A stretch of 10,373 nt of DNA from Acidobacteriota bacterium (GCA_024638355.1 JAHEKO010000004.1:15836-26208); one strand, 5' to 3'; counted from the stretch's first letter, positions 1 to 6,860 are shown. The notes: generated from the letters alone by a model not told the origin. Made by a program: numbers and translations.

Positions 1-944
1 GTGAGGGTGACCTCGGGGGTGCGGTCGATCGACAGCTCGAGATTGTCGCCGGGCTCGAGCAGCGCCGGCGCGTCGGGCAGCTTGTGGGTCGCCGCCAGCT
101 TCGCGCCGCGCTGCGTGACCTGTTCCAGCTCCTCGATCTGGCGCCTCTCGCCGTTGCTCGCGGTGACGCTCACCCGCCCGCGAAACGCCGAGATCTCGCC
201 AACGCGACGATCGACGTCGTAGGCGAAGCTGACGTCGGAGCGCGTTCCCACCTCGGCCTCGGCGTCGGGCATCTTGATCCGGCTGGTGGTCCGCGCGGTG
301 CTCAAGTTGACCCACCCGGACTCCAGCGCGATCGTCTGCTCGCGCCGCGAGCTGGCCGCGGAGCGGCTCGAAGAGACCAGGATCACCGTGTCCGGGCGGA
401 CCGTGAAGAGAGTGCCTTCGGCGGTCATCACCTGGGCCGATCCATTGCTCGCGGTCTTGATGTAGTCGCCCTCGTACAGGTTGATCAGGCTGCGCGCCTG
501 GGTCCATTCGCCCTGCTCTCCGCGGCGGTACTCCACCTGGCCGTGCACGTCGGTGAACTGCGCCTCTCCGCCGGTGTGCTTCAGCATGCGCTCGTGGATC
601 GACAGCAGGAGCATCCTGCTCTTCTCGGCGCTGCCCAGCGCCGTCTCGATGTCGCCCGAGCCGATCTGTTCGCGCGCCTGCTCCAGGCTGGTGCGCGCGC
701 TGTTCCACTCCTTGCGGAAGTTGTAGAGGCTGTCTTCCGTGCGCAGCCGCTCCATCAGGCGACGCGACTCGCTCATCGCCGTTTCGACCTGCTTCGAGAC
801 GAAATGACGGCGCAGCGTGCCGTAGCCGAGGACGCCCATTCCGGCGACTACCAGCAGCACTACGATGGAGGCCCAGAGCCGGAGGGTCTGGACCGAGATC
901 TTGTACCAGTATTTACCGGCAGAACTAGAGGATGAGGAGGCCAT
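1..944 (-). CDS. FecR-domain membrane-anchored protein (C-terminus cut by window edge)
   Basis: The reading frame is open from an ATG at 944 down to position 1, giving 314 codons with no stop, so the C-terminus lies outside the window. The protein starts with a serine run (residues 3-8) and a short basic stretch. One membrane segment follows at about 22-42, then a charged, helical, probably periplasmic region (about 50-120). Residues about 127-275 read as a FecR-type beta domain: VHGQVEYRRGEQGEW, then LYEGDYIKTASNGSAQV, then a second EVGTRSDVSFAYD / EISAFRGRVSV half. FecR domains occur in periplasmic sensors of TonB-dependent systems and, more widely, in envelope proteins of unknown role. No sigma factor or TonB receptor is visible nearby, so an iron-signalling role is not supported here. 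The start is favoured by an AGGG Shine-Dalgarno (953-956) eight bases upstream and a promoter-like AT-rich patch further up. The gene is divergent from the PpiD-like gene. Confidence 0.85.
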   Translation of the reverse strand, partial: MASSSSSSAGKYWYKISVQTLRLWASIVVLLVVAGMGVLGYGTLRRHFVSKQVETAMSESRRLMERLRTEDSLYNFRKEWNSARTSLEQAREQIGSGDIETALGSAEKSRMLLLSIHERMLKHTGGEAQFTDVHGQVEYRRGEQGEWTQARSLINLYEGDYIKTASNGSAQVMTAEGTLFTVRPDTVILVSSSRSAASSRREQTIALESGWVNLSTARTTSRIKMPDAEAEVGTRSDVSFAYDVDRRVGEISAFRGRVSVTASNGERRQIEELEQVTQRGAKLAATHKLPDAPALLEPGDNLELSIDRTPEVTL

Positions 945-969
945 GAGGCGATCCCTGGTCGAGCCGGAG

Positions 970-997
970 AATATAGCACAAACTTAATAGTTATCAG
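970..997 (-). promoter_or_regulatory. Candidate sigma70-type promoter of the FecR-domain gene
   Basis: Read on the minus strand there is a CTGATA box (992-997) and a TATATT box (970-975) separated by 16 bases. They lie in an AT-rich patch (about 970-1000) that stands out in this GC-rich DNA. Transcription would start near 963, giving a leader of about 19 bases that contains the AGGG ribosome site before the ATG at 944. This is inferred from sequence similarity only. Confidence 0.4.
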
Positions 998-1063
998 GGT
1001 TTGCGTCGCGGACAGACAGTTTTCCACAGGCAGCGCAGGACGTTTCCTGGTAGAGTCACCGGT

Positions 1064-1089
1064 CGCTTCCGGCAGCCTAAGCCGGAGCG
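1064..1089 (+). other. Stem-loop in the 5' leader of the PpiD-like gene
   Basis: CGCTTCCGGC (1064-1073) pairs with GCCGGAGCG (1081-1089) with one bulged T, leaving a seven-base loop. It ends about four bases before the AGGGAG Shine-Dalgarno (1093-1098) of the gene starting at 1105. A short perfect inverted repeat, GAGTTACTC (1096-1104), lies between that site and the ATG. It could affect translation or mRNA stability, but no function is shown. Confidence 0.35.
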
Positions 1090-1104
1090 CTCAGGGAGTT
1101 ACTC

Positions 1105-3036
1105 ATGCTGAAGGTCTTTCGCGACAATCTCAAGTATCTGAGCTGGGTCCTCTGGCTCGTGATCCTCGTCTTCGTCGTCTTCCTGTTCACCGATTTCGGA
1201 TCGATCAACCCGACCGGCGGGATCGCCGGCGCGGCCGCGGCGCGAGTGGGCGGCTACGAGATCAGCTACGGCGAGTTCGAGCAGGCCTACCGCCAGCAGG
1301 AGGCACGCCTCGAGCAGCTTTACGGCGACCGGATCGATTCCGAGACCGCCCGCCAGCTCGGCCTCTACAACCAGGTGATGGAGTCGCTCATCGCCGAGAA
1401 GATCCTGCAAGCCGAAGGCGATCGGATGGGTCTCGAGGTCTCCGACGAGGAGGTGCGCGACGAGATCCTCAAGTTCGACGTCTTCAAGAACGAGAGCGGC
1501 GTCTTCGTCGGGCAGGAGGCCTATCAGAGCATCCTGCGCAACGCGCGCATGACTCCCGACTCGTTCGAGGAGTCGGTGCGGCAGGAGATCCTCACCAGCC
1601 GGGTGCGCAGCATCCTGCGACAGAACATCTTCGTTTCCGACGCCGAGGTCGAGGAGAGCTATCGTGAGCAGGCCGAGCGCGCCAAGATCCGCTTCATCCG
1701 TCTGGCCGCCAGCGATTTCGCCGACCAGGTGACCCTCGAGGACGCCGAGGTGGCCGAGTTCTTCGCCGCCAACCGGGAAGACTTCGAGATTCCCGAGCGG
1801 CGCGTCGCCGACTATCTGGCCATCGACCGCACCGAGCTCCAGGCGACGACCGAGATCCAGGACAGCGAAGTCGCCGCTTTCTACGACCAGAACCAGGCCG
1901 ACTACACCCGCGAAGAGCAGGTGCAGGCGCGCCACATACTGGTGCGCACCGGTGCCGATCGCACGGTCGACGAGGCCAAGAGCGTGATCGCCGAGGCGCG
2001 GGCACGGATCGCGCGCGGCGAGAGCTTTGCCGACGTAGCCGCCGAGATCTCGGACGATCCCGGCTCCAAAGCGCGGGGCGGCGATCTCGGTACCTTCGGC
2101 CGCGGCCAGATGGTGCCGCCCTTCGAAGAGGCCGCCTTCGGCGCCTCCCCCGGCGAGCTGGTCGGGCCGGTCGAGACCAGCTTCGGCGTCCACCTGATCG
2201 AGGTGCTCGGCCGCACCGAAGGCGGCACCCAGCCGCTCGACGAGGTGGCCACCAGCATCCGCAACCGGCTCGCTCTCGAGCGCGCCCAGACCCTGGCCGA
2301 GGCCACGGCGACCGAGCTCGCCGAGCGGATCGAGCGCGAGGACCTGACCGACCCGGAGGCGCTGCGCGCCCTCGCCGACGAGGAGACCGGAGTCACCTTC
2401 CTGAGCACCTCGCCGTTTGCCGAGGGCGACGCGGTGAGCGGTATCGGCCGATCGCCCGCGTTCACCGCCGCGGCCTTCGACGCCGAGGCCGGCGAGGTCT
2501 CGGAGCCGATCCGGATCCCGCGCGGCTGGGCGATCCTCCGCCTGCGCGAGATCGAGGAGGCCCGCTTGCCGGAGCTCGACGAGGTCGACGCCGACGTCCG
2601 CTCCGCGCTGCGCGAGCGCAAGCAGGTCGAGCTGGCCGCGGCGGAGCTGAGCGCCGCCAAGGAGCGCCTCGAGGGCGGCGCGAGCGTGGAAGATCTGGCC
2701 GCCGATCTCGGGGTCGAGATCGAAGAGAGCGCCGAGTTCGGAGCCGGCGAACCGATCGGCTCGCTGGGCGCCAACCTCGCGGTGGCGCGGGCGGCCCTGG
2801 AGCTCGACGCGGGCGCCATCGGCGGACCGGTGACGGATTCCAACGGAGCCGTGCTGTTCGAGGTGACGGAGCGCCAGCGCTTCGATCCGGCGAGCTTCGA
2901 GCAGGAGAAGGAGGCCACGCGCTCGGCGCTGGTCGACCAGCGCGCCAACGAGATGCTGGGCGCCCTGATCAGCGCGCGCCGCGAAGAGCTGGGCGTGGTC
3001 TACGACCCGTCGTTCTTCGAGAACTTCCAGAGTTAG
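1105..3036 (+). CDS. ppiD: PpiD/SurA-like membrane-anchored peptidyl-prolyl cis-trans isomerase
   Basis: This 643-residue protein is close to the usual PpiD length (about 620). PpiD is an inner-membrane-anchored periplasmic chaperone near the Sec translocon that assists folding of exported and outer-membrane proteins. A short cytoplasmic N-terminus (MLKVFRDNLKYLSW) leads into one membrane helix at about 11-29. A SurA-N-like helical chaperone region follows at about 45-190, containing the signature IAEKILQAEGDRMGLEVSDE. A parvulin-type PPIase domain spans about 272-372: QARHILVRTG, SDDPGSKARGGDLGTFGRGQMVPPFEEAAF, then GVHLIEVLGR. Two further stretches (about 450-487 and 555-592) look like degenerate copies of the parvulin C-terminal half. 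The ATG has a good AGGGAG site six bases upstream. The gene stands alone: ruvA follows 72 bases after the stop, behind stem-loops. PpiD and general SurA-type rotamases are hard to tell apart by eye, so the symbol is a best match. Confidence 0.9.
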   Translation: MLKVFRDNLKYLSWVLWLVILVFVVFLFTDFGSINPTGGIAGAAAARVGGYEISYGEFEQAYRQQEARLEQLYGDRIDSETARQLGLYNQVMESLIAEKILQAEGDRMGLEVSDEEVRDEILKFDVFKNESGVFVGQEAYQSILRNARMTPDSFEESVRQEILTSRVRSILRQNIFVSDAEVEESYREQAERAKIRFIRLAASDFADQVTLEDAEVAEFFAANREDFEIPERRVADYLAIDRTELQATTEIQDSEVAAFYDQNQADYTREEQVQARHILVRTGADRTVDEAKSVIAEARARIARGESFADVAAEISDDPGSKARGGDLGTFGRGQMVPPFEEAAFGASPGELVGPVETSFGVHLIEVLGRTEGGTQPLDEVATSIRNRLALERAQTLAEATATELAERIEREDLTDPEALRALADEETGVTFLSTSPFAEGDAVSGIGRSPAFTAAAFDAEAGEVSEPIRIPRGWAILRLREIEEARLPELDEVDADVRSALRERKQVELAAAELSAAKERLEGGASVEDLAADLGVEIEESAEFGAGEPIGSLGANLAVARAALELDAGAIGGPVTDSNGAVLFEVTERQRFDPASFEQEKEATRSALVDQRANEMLGALISARREELGVVYDPSFFENFQS

Positions 3037-3069
3037 CTGATCGTCCCCCCTACCCACAGCCGAGGGGAC

Positions 3070-3100
3070 TTGACTCGACCCCCCGAGTCTGGTCTACCTA
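3070..3100 (+). promoter_or_regulatory. Candidate ruvA promoter/operator with inverted repeat
   Basis: TTGACT (3070-3075) matches a -35 box at five of six positions. A weak TACCTA (3095-3100) is the best -10 candidate, but the 19-base spacing is long. A perfect inverted repeat, GACTCG (3072-3077) and CGAGTC (3084-3089) around a six-base loop, overlaps the -35 box and spacer, where a repressor would bind. It could equally be an RNA hairpin ending ppiD transcription, though no T tract follows. A looser stem, GTCCCC (3043-3048) with GGGGAC (3064-3069), lies just upstream. Confidence 0.25.
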
Positions 3101-3108
3101 GGAACCTG

Positions 3109-3702
3109 GTGATCGGATATCTGCAAGGCCGCGTCTTCGAGTCGACGCCGGAGAGGATCCTGCTCGACGTCGGCGGCGTCGGCTACGAGGTCCACATTCC
3201 GCTCTCGACCTACACCGAGATCAAGCGGCGCGCGGGCGAGGTTCCGATCGGGCTCTACGTCTACACCCACCTCCGCGAGGGGGCGCTCGAGCTCTTCGGC
3301 TTCTACACCGCGCGCGAGAAGCTCCTGTTCGAGAAGCTGATCGCGGTCGGCGGCATCGGGCCGAAGCTCGGGCGCGTGATCCTCTCGGGAATGGCGGCCG
3401 AAGATCTTCTGGCCTCGCTCGCCGCCGGCGACCTGGTGCGCCTGTCGACCATCCCGGGCGTCGGCAAGAAAACCGCGGAGCGGATGGTGCTCGAGCTCAA
3501 GGACAAGATCCGCGAGCTGGCGGCCGACCTCCCCGAGCGCCCCGCCGCCAGTCCGAGCGACGACCTGGTGCTGGCGCTGGTCAACCTCGGCTACAAGGCC
3601 AACGAGGCCGAGCGCGCCGTGGCCAAAGCCCGCCAGGGGGCGCCGGACGCCGGCTTCGAGGAGCTGCTGCGGGCGAGCCTGAAGGTCCTGTCGCGGGCTT
3701 GA
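3109..3702 (+). CDS. ruvA: Holliday junction branch migration protein RuvA
   Basis: RuvA tetramers hold the four-way DNA junction open and load the RuvB motor during recombinational repair. The 197-residue product matches the family length and shows all three parts. There is an N-terminal OB fold (MIGYLQGRV, DVGGVGYEVHIP, then YVYTHLREGALELFGF). Two helix-hairpin-helix motifs follow (IAVGGIGPKLG near 78-88 and STIPGVGKKTAERMVLELK near 113-131). A flexible linker (about 140-150) joins the C-terminal RuvB-binding domain (150-197, LALVNLGYKANEAERAV). The GTG at 3109 is chosen because family members begin at MIGYL and AGGA (3100-3103) sits five bases upstream. A TTG at 3070 would add 13 non-conserved residues read through a hairpin. 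The acidic-pin pair (E55/D56 in E. coli RuvA) is Glu57-Gly58 here, so one acid is absent. No ruvC precedes it, and ruvB lies beyond an opposite-strand gene. Confidence 0.96.
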   Translation: MIGYLQGRVFESTPERILLDVGGVGYEVHIPLSTYTEIKRRAGEVPIGLYVYTHLREGALELFGFYTAREKLLFEKLIAVGGIGPKLGRVILSGMAAEDLLASLAAGDLVRLSTIPGVGKKTAERMVLELKDKIRELAADLPERPAASPSDDLVLALVNLGYKANEAERAVAKARQGAPDAGFEELLRASLKVLSRA

Positions 3703-3720
3703 TCCAGCCGGACCGTCAGG

Positions 3721-4620
3721 CTAGCGCCCCGGCGTCTCGCTCACCGACATCGACATCCACGCCTCGCCGCGCTCGCGGATGACGCGGGCCTGGCCGAGGC
3801 GGGCGATGCGGCCCTCGATGGCGGCGACCAGCAGATCGCGGCGCTCGAGCAGCGCGCGGATCTCGGCCTTGTCGAGATAGGGCGAGAGCCGCTCGCGGAC
3901 CGTGTCGGGGTCGAGCGCCCGGAGACCCTGCCACAGCCCGCTCGACAGGAAGCTGACCCGCTCGGGGTAGGGCAGTCGCCGGTCGCGGCCGAACGAGCGC
4001 GAGTGGTCGATCAGCCAGAGGTTCCAGTCGGCGTCGATCAGCGAGTTGCCCTGGTTGCGGTCGATGTTGTTGATCAGGTTGTCGAAGACCCACTGCTCCG
4101 ACTTCTGATGGTTCCAGTCGCTTCGGTCCGGCGGCTCGAGTCCCCGCTCGCGCCGCTTCTGCTCGGTCATGGCGCTCTCGATCCAGAGCTGGACCGAGCC
4201 CACCCGCCCCCGCACCTGCCGCTCGACCGTCGGCGGCACGATGTCGAGGCCGAGCAGGCGGCTGAGCTCGAAGGCCGCGATCTGGCTGCGGTAGCTGTCG
4301 ACGAGATAGAGCATCACGCGGCCGTTGACGAGCGTCTTGGTCTGCCGCTCGCGACGGTCGATCGAATGGAAGACGGCGTGGGCGCGCACGCCATCGCGCT
4401 CCAAAACGAGCTGCTGCGGCTTGGTGACGCCGACCGAGAGGTCGATCACCTCGACGACGTCCGCGCCAGCCAGAAACTCGAGCAGCTGATCGACGCGGTC
4501 GAACGGGAGCGACCGCCCGTCGGCGCCGTGCCAGACCCTCGCGGCCGGCTCGGCCCCCGCCGCTACGGACGCCAGCAGCATCACCAGGGCCGGGAGAGTC
4601 GATCGTCTGACTCGATGCAT
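3721..4620 (-). CDS. Secreted protein with HipA/PI-kinase-like catalytic loop, function unknown
   Basis: This 299-residue protein begins with a Sec-type signal peptide when read from the ATG at 4620: MHRVRRS, a hydrophobic core, then cleavage probably after SVAAGA (residue 23). An in-frame GTG at 4659 would add 13 residues in front of the signal and has no better ribosome site. The mature part carries motifs of the protein-kinase-like fold seen in HipA, PI3/PI4-kinase and Fam20C/CotH relatives. These are a helix YRSQIAAFELSRLLGLDIVPP (about 110-130), a catalytic loop NNIDRNQGN (Asp187, Asn192) and a metal-site motif WLIDHSRSFG (Asp205). The nucleotide-loop region, near VGVTKPQQLVLERDGVRAHAVFHS, lacks an obvious AVFK-type lysine because His occupies that place. 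It could therefore be an atypical kinase, another adenylyl- or phospho-transferase, or a pseudokinase. Similar proteins are familiar to me from acidobacterial genomes, but this is recollection. It converges with ruvA, with only 18 bases between the stops. Confidence 0.75.
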   Translation of the reverse strand: MHRVRRSTLPALVMLLASVAAGAEPAARVWHGADGRSLPFDRVDQLLEFLAGADVVEVIDLSVGVTKPQQLVLERDGVRAHAVFHSIDRRERQTKTLVNGRVMLYLVDSYRSQIAAFELSRLLGLDIVPPTVERQVRGRVGSVQLWIESAMTEQKRRERGLEPPDRSDWNHQKSEQWVFDNLINNIDRNQGNSLIDADWNLWLIDHSRSFGRDRRLPYPERVSFLSSGLWQGLRALDPDTVRERLSPYLDKAEIRALLERRDLLVAAIEGRIARLGQARVIRERGEAWMSMSVSETPGR

Positions 4621-4744
4621 CGGGCGAGGCGTGTCTCGAAACCCGCTGAGACGGTTCACCTCTACTACGGCCGGCCGGCGAGAAGGTTGGTGGCCAGGGT
4701 GCCCGAAGGGCTCGAGCCACGCGCGGATCTCGTGGAGAAGTGCA

Positions 4745-4891
4745 TTGTGCGCGCTGCTCGTGCTCGAGAACGAGCGGCACGCCCTGCGGGCCGAGACGGG
4801 CCGGATCCGCTTCTACCGCGCCCTCGGAAAGTTGCTGCTCGAGCACACCGCGCCACGGCCCCGACGGCCGTCACGCGAGGCCCCCGGATAG
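4745..4891 (+). CDS. Possible small ORF or 3' part of a frameshifted gene upstream of ruvB
   Basis: From 4745 to about 4850 this frame has G or C at almost every third position, like the real genes around it. It encodes a plausible helical peptide ([17 protein letters not shown], then [14 protein letters not shown]). A TTG at 4745 preceded by GGAG (4734-4737) could start a 48-residue product. Just upstream (about 4660-4743) the coding-like frame is a different one, one base out of phase, reading [18 protein letters not shown] and ADLVEKC. The two together could be a single decayed or mis-sequenced gene. I recognise no family. The stop overlaps the -10-like element of ruvB. Chance codon bias in GC-rich DNA cannot be excluded. 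Confidence 0.35.
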   Translation: MCALLVLENERHALRAETGRIRFYRALGKLLLEHTAPRPRRPSREAPG

Positions 4892-4894
4892 AAT
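4889..4894 (+). promoter_or_regulatory. -10-like element placing ruvB transcription at its start codon
   Basis: TAGAAT matches the -10 consensus at five of six positions and ends seven bases before the ruvB ATG (4902), with CCTCGGG between. A start seven bases downstream would fall on the ATG itself, that is, a leaderless mRNA, which fits the lack of a clear Shine-Dalgarno. No convincing -35 box is visible. Confidence 0.3.
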
Positions 4895-4901
4895 CCTCGG
4901 G

Positions 4902-5930
4902 ATGCCGAAGGACGGCTCCCTCCTCTCGCGCGCGGCCGACAGCGAAGACCGCGGCGTCGAGGCGTCGCTGCGCCCGCGCGACCTCGACGAGTTCATCGGC
5001 CAGACCAAGCTGGTCGAGAAGCTCCAGGTCTTCATGCAGGCGGCCCGCGAGCGCGGCGAGAGCCTCGACCACGTGCTGCTCTTCGGCCCACCGGGGCTGG
5101 GCAAGACCTCGCTCGCCCACATCATCTCGAACGAGATGGAATCGCCGTTGCGCACGACCTCGGGACCGGTGCTGGAGCGGGCCGGCGACCTCGCCGCGGT
5201 GCTGACCAATCTCGAGCCGGGCTCGGTGCTGTTCATCGACGAGATCCACCGCCTCGGACCGACCGTGGAGGAGATCCTCTACCCCGCGCTCGAGGACTTC
5301 CATATCGATCTGGTGATCGGGCAGGGACCGGCGGCGCGAACGATGAAGCTCGAGCTGCCGCGCTACACCCTGGTGGGCGCCACCACCCGCGCCGGGCTGA
5401 TCACCGCGCCGCTGCGCGCGCGCTTCGGCATCGTCAGCCGGCTCGACTTCTACCAGCCCGAGGACCTCGCGCGCATCGTGCAGCGCTCCGGCGGGCTGCT
5501 GGAAATCGAGGTCGACGCCGAGGGCGCCCGGGAGATCGCCGGCCGCAGCCGCGGTACGCCGCGCATCGCCAACCGCCTGCTGCGGCGCGTTCGCGACTAC
5601 GCCCAGGTCCACGGTGAGGGCCGGATCGACCGCGAGTCGGCGCGCCACGCCCTCGAGCAGCTGGAGGTCGACGAGCGCGGCTTCGACGAGGTCGACCGCA
5701 AGATCCTCACCACCCTGATCGAGCACTATGCCGGGGGGCCGGCGGGCATCCAGGCGATCGCCGCCGCGGTGGGCGAAGACCGGGGCACCCTCGAGGATCT
5801 CTACGAACCGTTCCTGATCCAGGAGGGCTTCCTGCAACGGACCTCGCGCGGCCGGGTGGCCACCCGGCGCGCCTACGAGCATCTCGGCCTCACTCCACCC
5901 ACCGGGCTGACGGGAACGCTGTTTTCGTAG
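4902..5930 (+). CDS. ruvB: Holliday junction branch migration ATPase RuvB
   Basis: RuvB is the hexameric AAA+ motor that pulls DNA through the RuvA-bound junction. The 342-residue length is typical. Visible landmarks are the RuvB-specific N-terminus ([20 protein letters not shown], about 22-41), Walker [10 protein letters not shown] (62-70), Walker [10 protein letters not shown] (110-118), sensor 1 GATTRAG (159-165), the LRARFG arginine-finger region (171-176), sensor 2 around [15 protein letters not shown] (218-232) and the C-terminal winged helix (about 255-330, with [17 protein letters not shown]). All catalytic elements are intact. The ATG at 4902 is chosen because the protein then starts at the usual family position; an upstream in-frame ATG at 4740 would add 54 Cys/Arg/Ser-rich residues unlike RuvB. 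ruvB is separated from ruvA by about 1.2 kb holding an opposite-strand gene, so it probably has its own promoter. Confidence 0.97.
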   Translation: MPKDGSLLSRAADSEDRGVEASLRPRDLDEFIGQTKLVEKLQVFMQAARERGESLDHVLLFGPPGLGKTSLAHIISNEMESPLRTTSGPVLERAGDLAAVLTNLEPGSVLFIDEIHRLGPTVEEILYPALEDFHIDLVIGQGPAARTMKLELPRYTLVGATTRAGLITAPLRARFGIVSRLDFYQPEDLARIVQRSGGLLEIEVDAEGAREIAGRSRGTPRIANRLLRRVRDYAQVHGEGRIDRESARHALEQLEVDERGFDEVDRKILTTLIEHYAGGPAGIQAIAAAVGEDRGTLEDLYEPFLIQEGFLQRTSRGRVATRRAYEHLGLTPPTGLTGTLFS

Positions 5931-5987
5931 TCGCCGCCCGGAAGCGAGCACCGTGCACTCGTTCCTCGCCCCCCGTGCGATCCCCGA

Positions 5988-6860
5988 ATGCGCTCCGCCG
6001 TTCTGATTCACAACCCCGTCGCCGGCCGCGCGAGCGCCCGCGGTCTGGTCGACTCGATTCTCGATCGCCTGCACCAGGGCGGCTACCGCATGGAGTCCTG
6101 GCCGACCACTTCCCCCGGCTCGGCGACCCGGCAGGCGCGCGACGCCGCCGCGGCCGGCTTCGACGCGGTCTTCGCCCTGGGCGGCGACGGCACGCTGCGC
6201 GAGGCGGCGGCGGGGCTGCTCGGATCGAGAACGGCCCTCGGCTTCATCCCGGGGGGAACGATCAACGTCAACGTCCTCACCTTCGGTCTGCCCGCCGATG
6301 CCCTGCGCGCCGCCGCGGCGCTGGGCGAGGCGAGCGTGCGCGAGATCGACGTCGGGCTCTGTAACGACGAGCCGTTCTTGATGCAGGCCTCCGCCGGCAT
6401 CGACGCCGAGATGATCGCGCGGCTCAATCCGCGGCTCAAGCGGATGGCGTCGGGAGGCGCGGTGGTGCCCGCCGCGATCGCGGCGTGGAGCCGCTACCGC
6501 TATCCGCGGATCGAGATCGGCGCCGACGGCGAGACGCTCGAGGGCAGCCTGGCGGTGGTCTGCAACATTCCGTTCTACGGCGGACGCTGGCTCATGCAGC
6601 CCGCGGCCCGGGCCGACGACGGCAAGCTCGATCTGGTTCTCTTTCACGGCCGCGGCCGCTTCGCCACCCTCGGCTTCGCGCGCGACGTTCTGCTCGGCCG
6701 GCATCTCCGGCGCCGCGACGTCGAGTACCGGCAGGTGGACCAGGTCGAGATCCGCGGCCCGGCTCGACTGCCGATCCAGATCGACGGCGACGTCTTCGCG
6801 GAAGCCCCGCCCGCACGCATCCGCCTGGCGCAAGGGCGCCTTCGCGTTCTGGCGCTCTAA
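5988..6860 (+). CDS. Diacylglycerol-kinase-family lipid kinase
   Basis: This 290-residue protein belongs to the DAGK-catalytic/NAD-kinase-like superfamily (DgkB, YegS, LCB5-type enzymes), which phosphorylates diacylglycerol, sphingoid bases or related lipids with ATP at the inner face of the membrane. The start IHNPVAGR (7-14) is the usual strand and glycine loop. FALGGDGTLREAAAGLL (62-78) holds the hallmark GGDGT nucleotide loop, and FIPGGTINVN (86-95) is the conserved second loop (normally P-x-GT-x-N). The C-terminal beta domain follows with ARADDGKLDLVLF (207-219) and QIDGDVF (264-270). Several subfamilies share these motifs, so the lipid substrate cannot be assigned. The ATG at 5988 lies 57 bases after ruvB, so co-transcription is possible, but no strong ribosome site is seen. 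Its TAA stop overlaps the stop codon of the convergent transporter gene. Confidence 0.92.
   Translation: MRSAVLIHNPVAGRASARGLVDSILDRLHQGGYRMESWPTTSPGSATRQARDAAAAGFDAVFALGGDGTLREAAAGLLGSRTALGFIPGGTINVNVLTFGLPADALRAAAALGEASVREIDVGLCNDEPFLMQASAGIDAEMIARLNPRLKRMASGGAVVPAAIAAWSRYRYPRIEIGADGETLEGSLAVVCNIPFYGGRWLMQPAARADDGKLDLVLFHGRGRFATLGFARDVLLGRHLRRRDVEYRQVDQVEIRGPARLPIQIDGDVFAEAPPARIRLAQGRLRVLAL

Noticed and set aside
84..935. A 283-codon plus-strand frame opposite the FecR-domain gene
   Set aside because: The translation has no recognisable domain, while the opposite strand gives a coherent membrane helix plus FecR domain with promoter and ribosome site.
1099..3057. A 652-codon open frame on the minus strand opposite the PpiD-like gene
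   Set aside because: It mirrors the codon structure of the plus-strand gene. High-GC genes rarely make stops in the matching antisense frame, and the translation (Leu/Ala/Gly/Asp-rich, no motifs) resembles no protein, whereas the plus strand encodes a clear PPIase.
3043..3069. GTCCCC/GGGGAC stem after the PpiD-like gene as an intrinsic terminator
   Set aside because: The loop is 15 bases long and no T tract follows. It is too weak to list as a terminator.
3070..3108. TTG at 3070 as the ruvA start
   Set aside because: It would add 13 residues not found in RuvA, is read through a perfect hairpin, and its GAGGGG site is only two bases away. GTG at 3109 fits the family start and has a well-spaced AGGA.
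3093..3111. A GGT...ACC half-palindrome before ruvA (3091-3106) as a Geobacter-type LexA box
   Set aside because: The spacing and inner bases do not fit that consensus when written out; only the central CCTAGG is symmetrical.
4740..4901. ATG at 4740 as the ruvB start
   Set aside because: The 54 added residues are rich in Cys, Arg and Ser, unlike any RuvB, and lie in a frame without the G/C third-position bias of real genes.
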